In this document: positions 43,665 to 43,787 of the stretch, piece by piece
Position numbering within the stretch: the first letter of the stretch is position 1
Layout: every line of letters starts with the position of its first letter
Source: JAKVCB01 sp963578605
GTDB lineage: Bacteria; Planctomycetota; Planctomycetia; Pirellulales; Lacipirellulaceae
Direction of reading: 5' to 3'
Length of the DNA stretch: 43,787 nt
Assembly: GCA_963578605.1 (NCBI GenBank)
Contig: CAUZEA010000045.1
Span: forward strand, 1-43,787
Position numbers and translations under genes: made by a program
The notes under the pieces: generated by a model
The model's database searches: none
The model's input: the letters and a program-made list of their open reading frames with translations, nothing else
Told to the model about the DNA's origin: nothing

Positions 43665-43787
43665 CTTACCCCGCTTTTAGTACCAGCCTAAGTGAGAGAA
43701 TCGGGGTTAAGTAACTCGGCTGTGTTCTGGAGGCTGAGGCGTAGCCGAAGCTGGAAGAACACAGCCAACCGCATACGTGGCGGGGGT
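43665..43787. mobile_element. Palindromic element end truncating cynS (runs off window)
   Basis: Two nested structures lie directly beyond the cyanase remnant. CTTACCCCG at 43665-43673 faces CGGGGTTAAG at 43702-43711 as an imperfect inverted repeat. GGCTGTGTTCT at 43718-43728 faces AGAACACAGCC at 43756-43766 as a perfect 11-bp stem, with a further GGCT/AGCC pair inside its 27-base loop. Subterminal hairpins are typical of IS200/IS605-like ends and of other structured mobile elements, but no transposase is visible because the window ends. The identity is therefore a suggestion. Confidence 0.4.

Overview
The window looks like chromosomal DNA of a planctomycete, probably of the Pirellula/Rhodopirellula/Blastopirellula kind. 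The evidence is two large exported proteins with planctomycete-type DUF1549/DUF1553 (PSCyt2/PSD1) domains, each followed by a DUF1501 protein. It also has a Pirellula-type heme-binding domain, ThuA-like proteins, Tat-exported Gfo/Idh/MocA and TIM-barrel proteins, and a PEP-CTERM protein. No rRNA, tRNA, CRISPR array or complete insertion sequence was seen.

Layout. 1-3900: an M20 metallopeptidase preceded by a short tandem repeat, an exported aldose 1-epimerase and an SDR dehydrogenase. 4275-12667: the most distinctive region, a single rightward block. It encodes a periplasmic PQQ alcohol dehydrogenase with the extra Asp typical of lanthanide-dependent enzymes, and a protein made of three fused MxaJ/XoxJ-like solute-binding domains. 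These are followed by a c-type cytochrome with two CxxCH motifs, an easily missed 55-residue PqqA, then PqqB, PqqC, PqqD and PqqE. Several joints overlap (8525-8528, 9646, 11290-11297, 11555-11574), so translation is probably coupled. The block would make both the cofactor and the enzyme, binding partner and electron acceptor for periplasmic alcohol oxidation. 12827-17035: a leftward PQQ-like beta-propeller protein, apt with a striking inverted repeat in its leader, and acetoacetyl-CoA synthetase.

17094-29409: carbohydrate or small-acid catabolism typical of planctomycetes. It holds ThuA, two sugar-isomerase-like TIM barrels, a long sodium:solute symporter and a Tat-exported Gfo/Idh/MocA oxidoreductase. 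An enolase-superfamily protein is translationally coupled to a short MetE-like zinc protein. A sialate O-acetylesterase-like protein and an NHL-type beta-propeller complete the region.

29410-43100: two DUF1549/DUF1553 plus DUF1501 pairs facing each other, with a PEP-CTERM vanadium-haloperoxidase-like protein and a second ThuA-like protein between them. The right-hand large protein carries an N-terminal cytochrome-type heme motif and a LamG-like domain; the left-hand one lacks the N-terminal cytochrome domain. The right edge (43502-43787) holds the C-terminal third of a cyanase gene, cut off upstream by strongly palindromic DNA that runs out of the window.

Functions are inferred from motifs and family resemblance read by eye; no database search was run.
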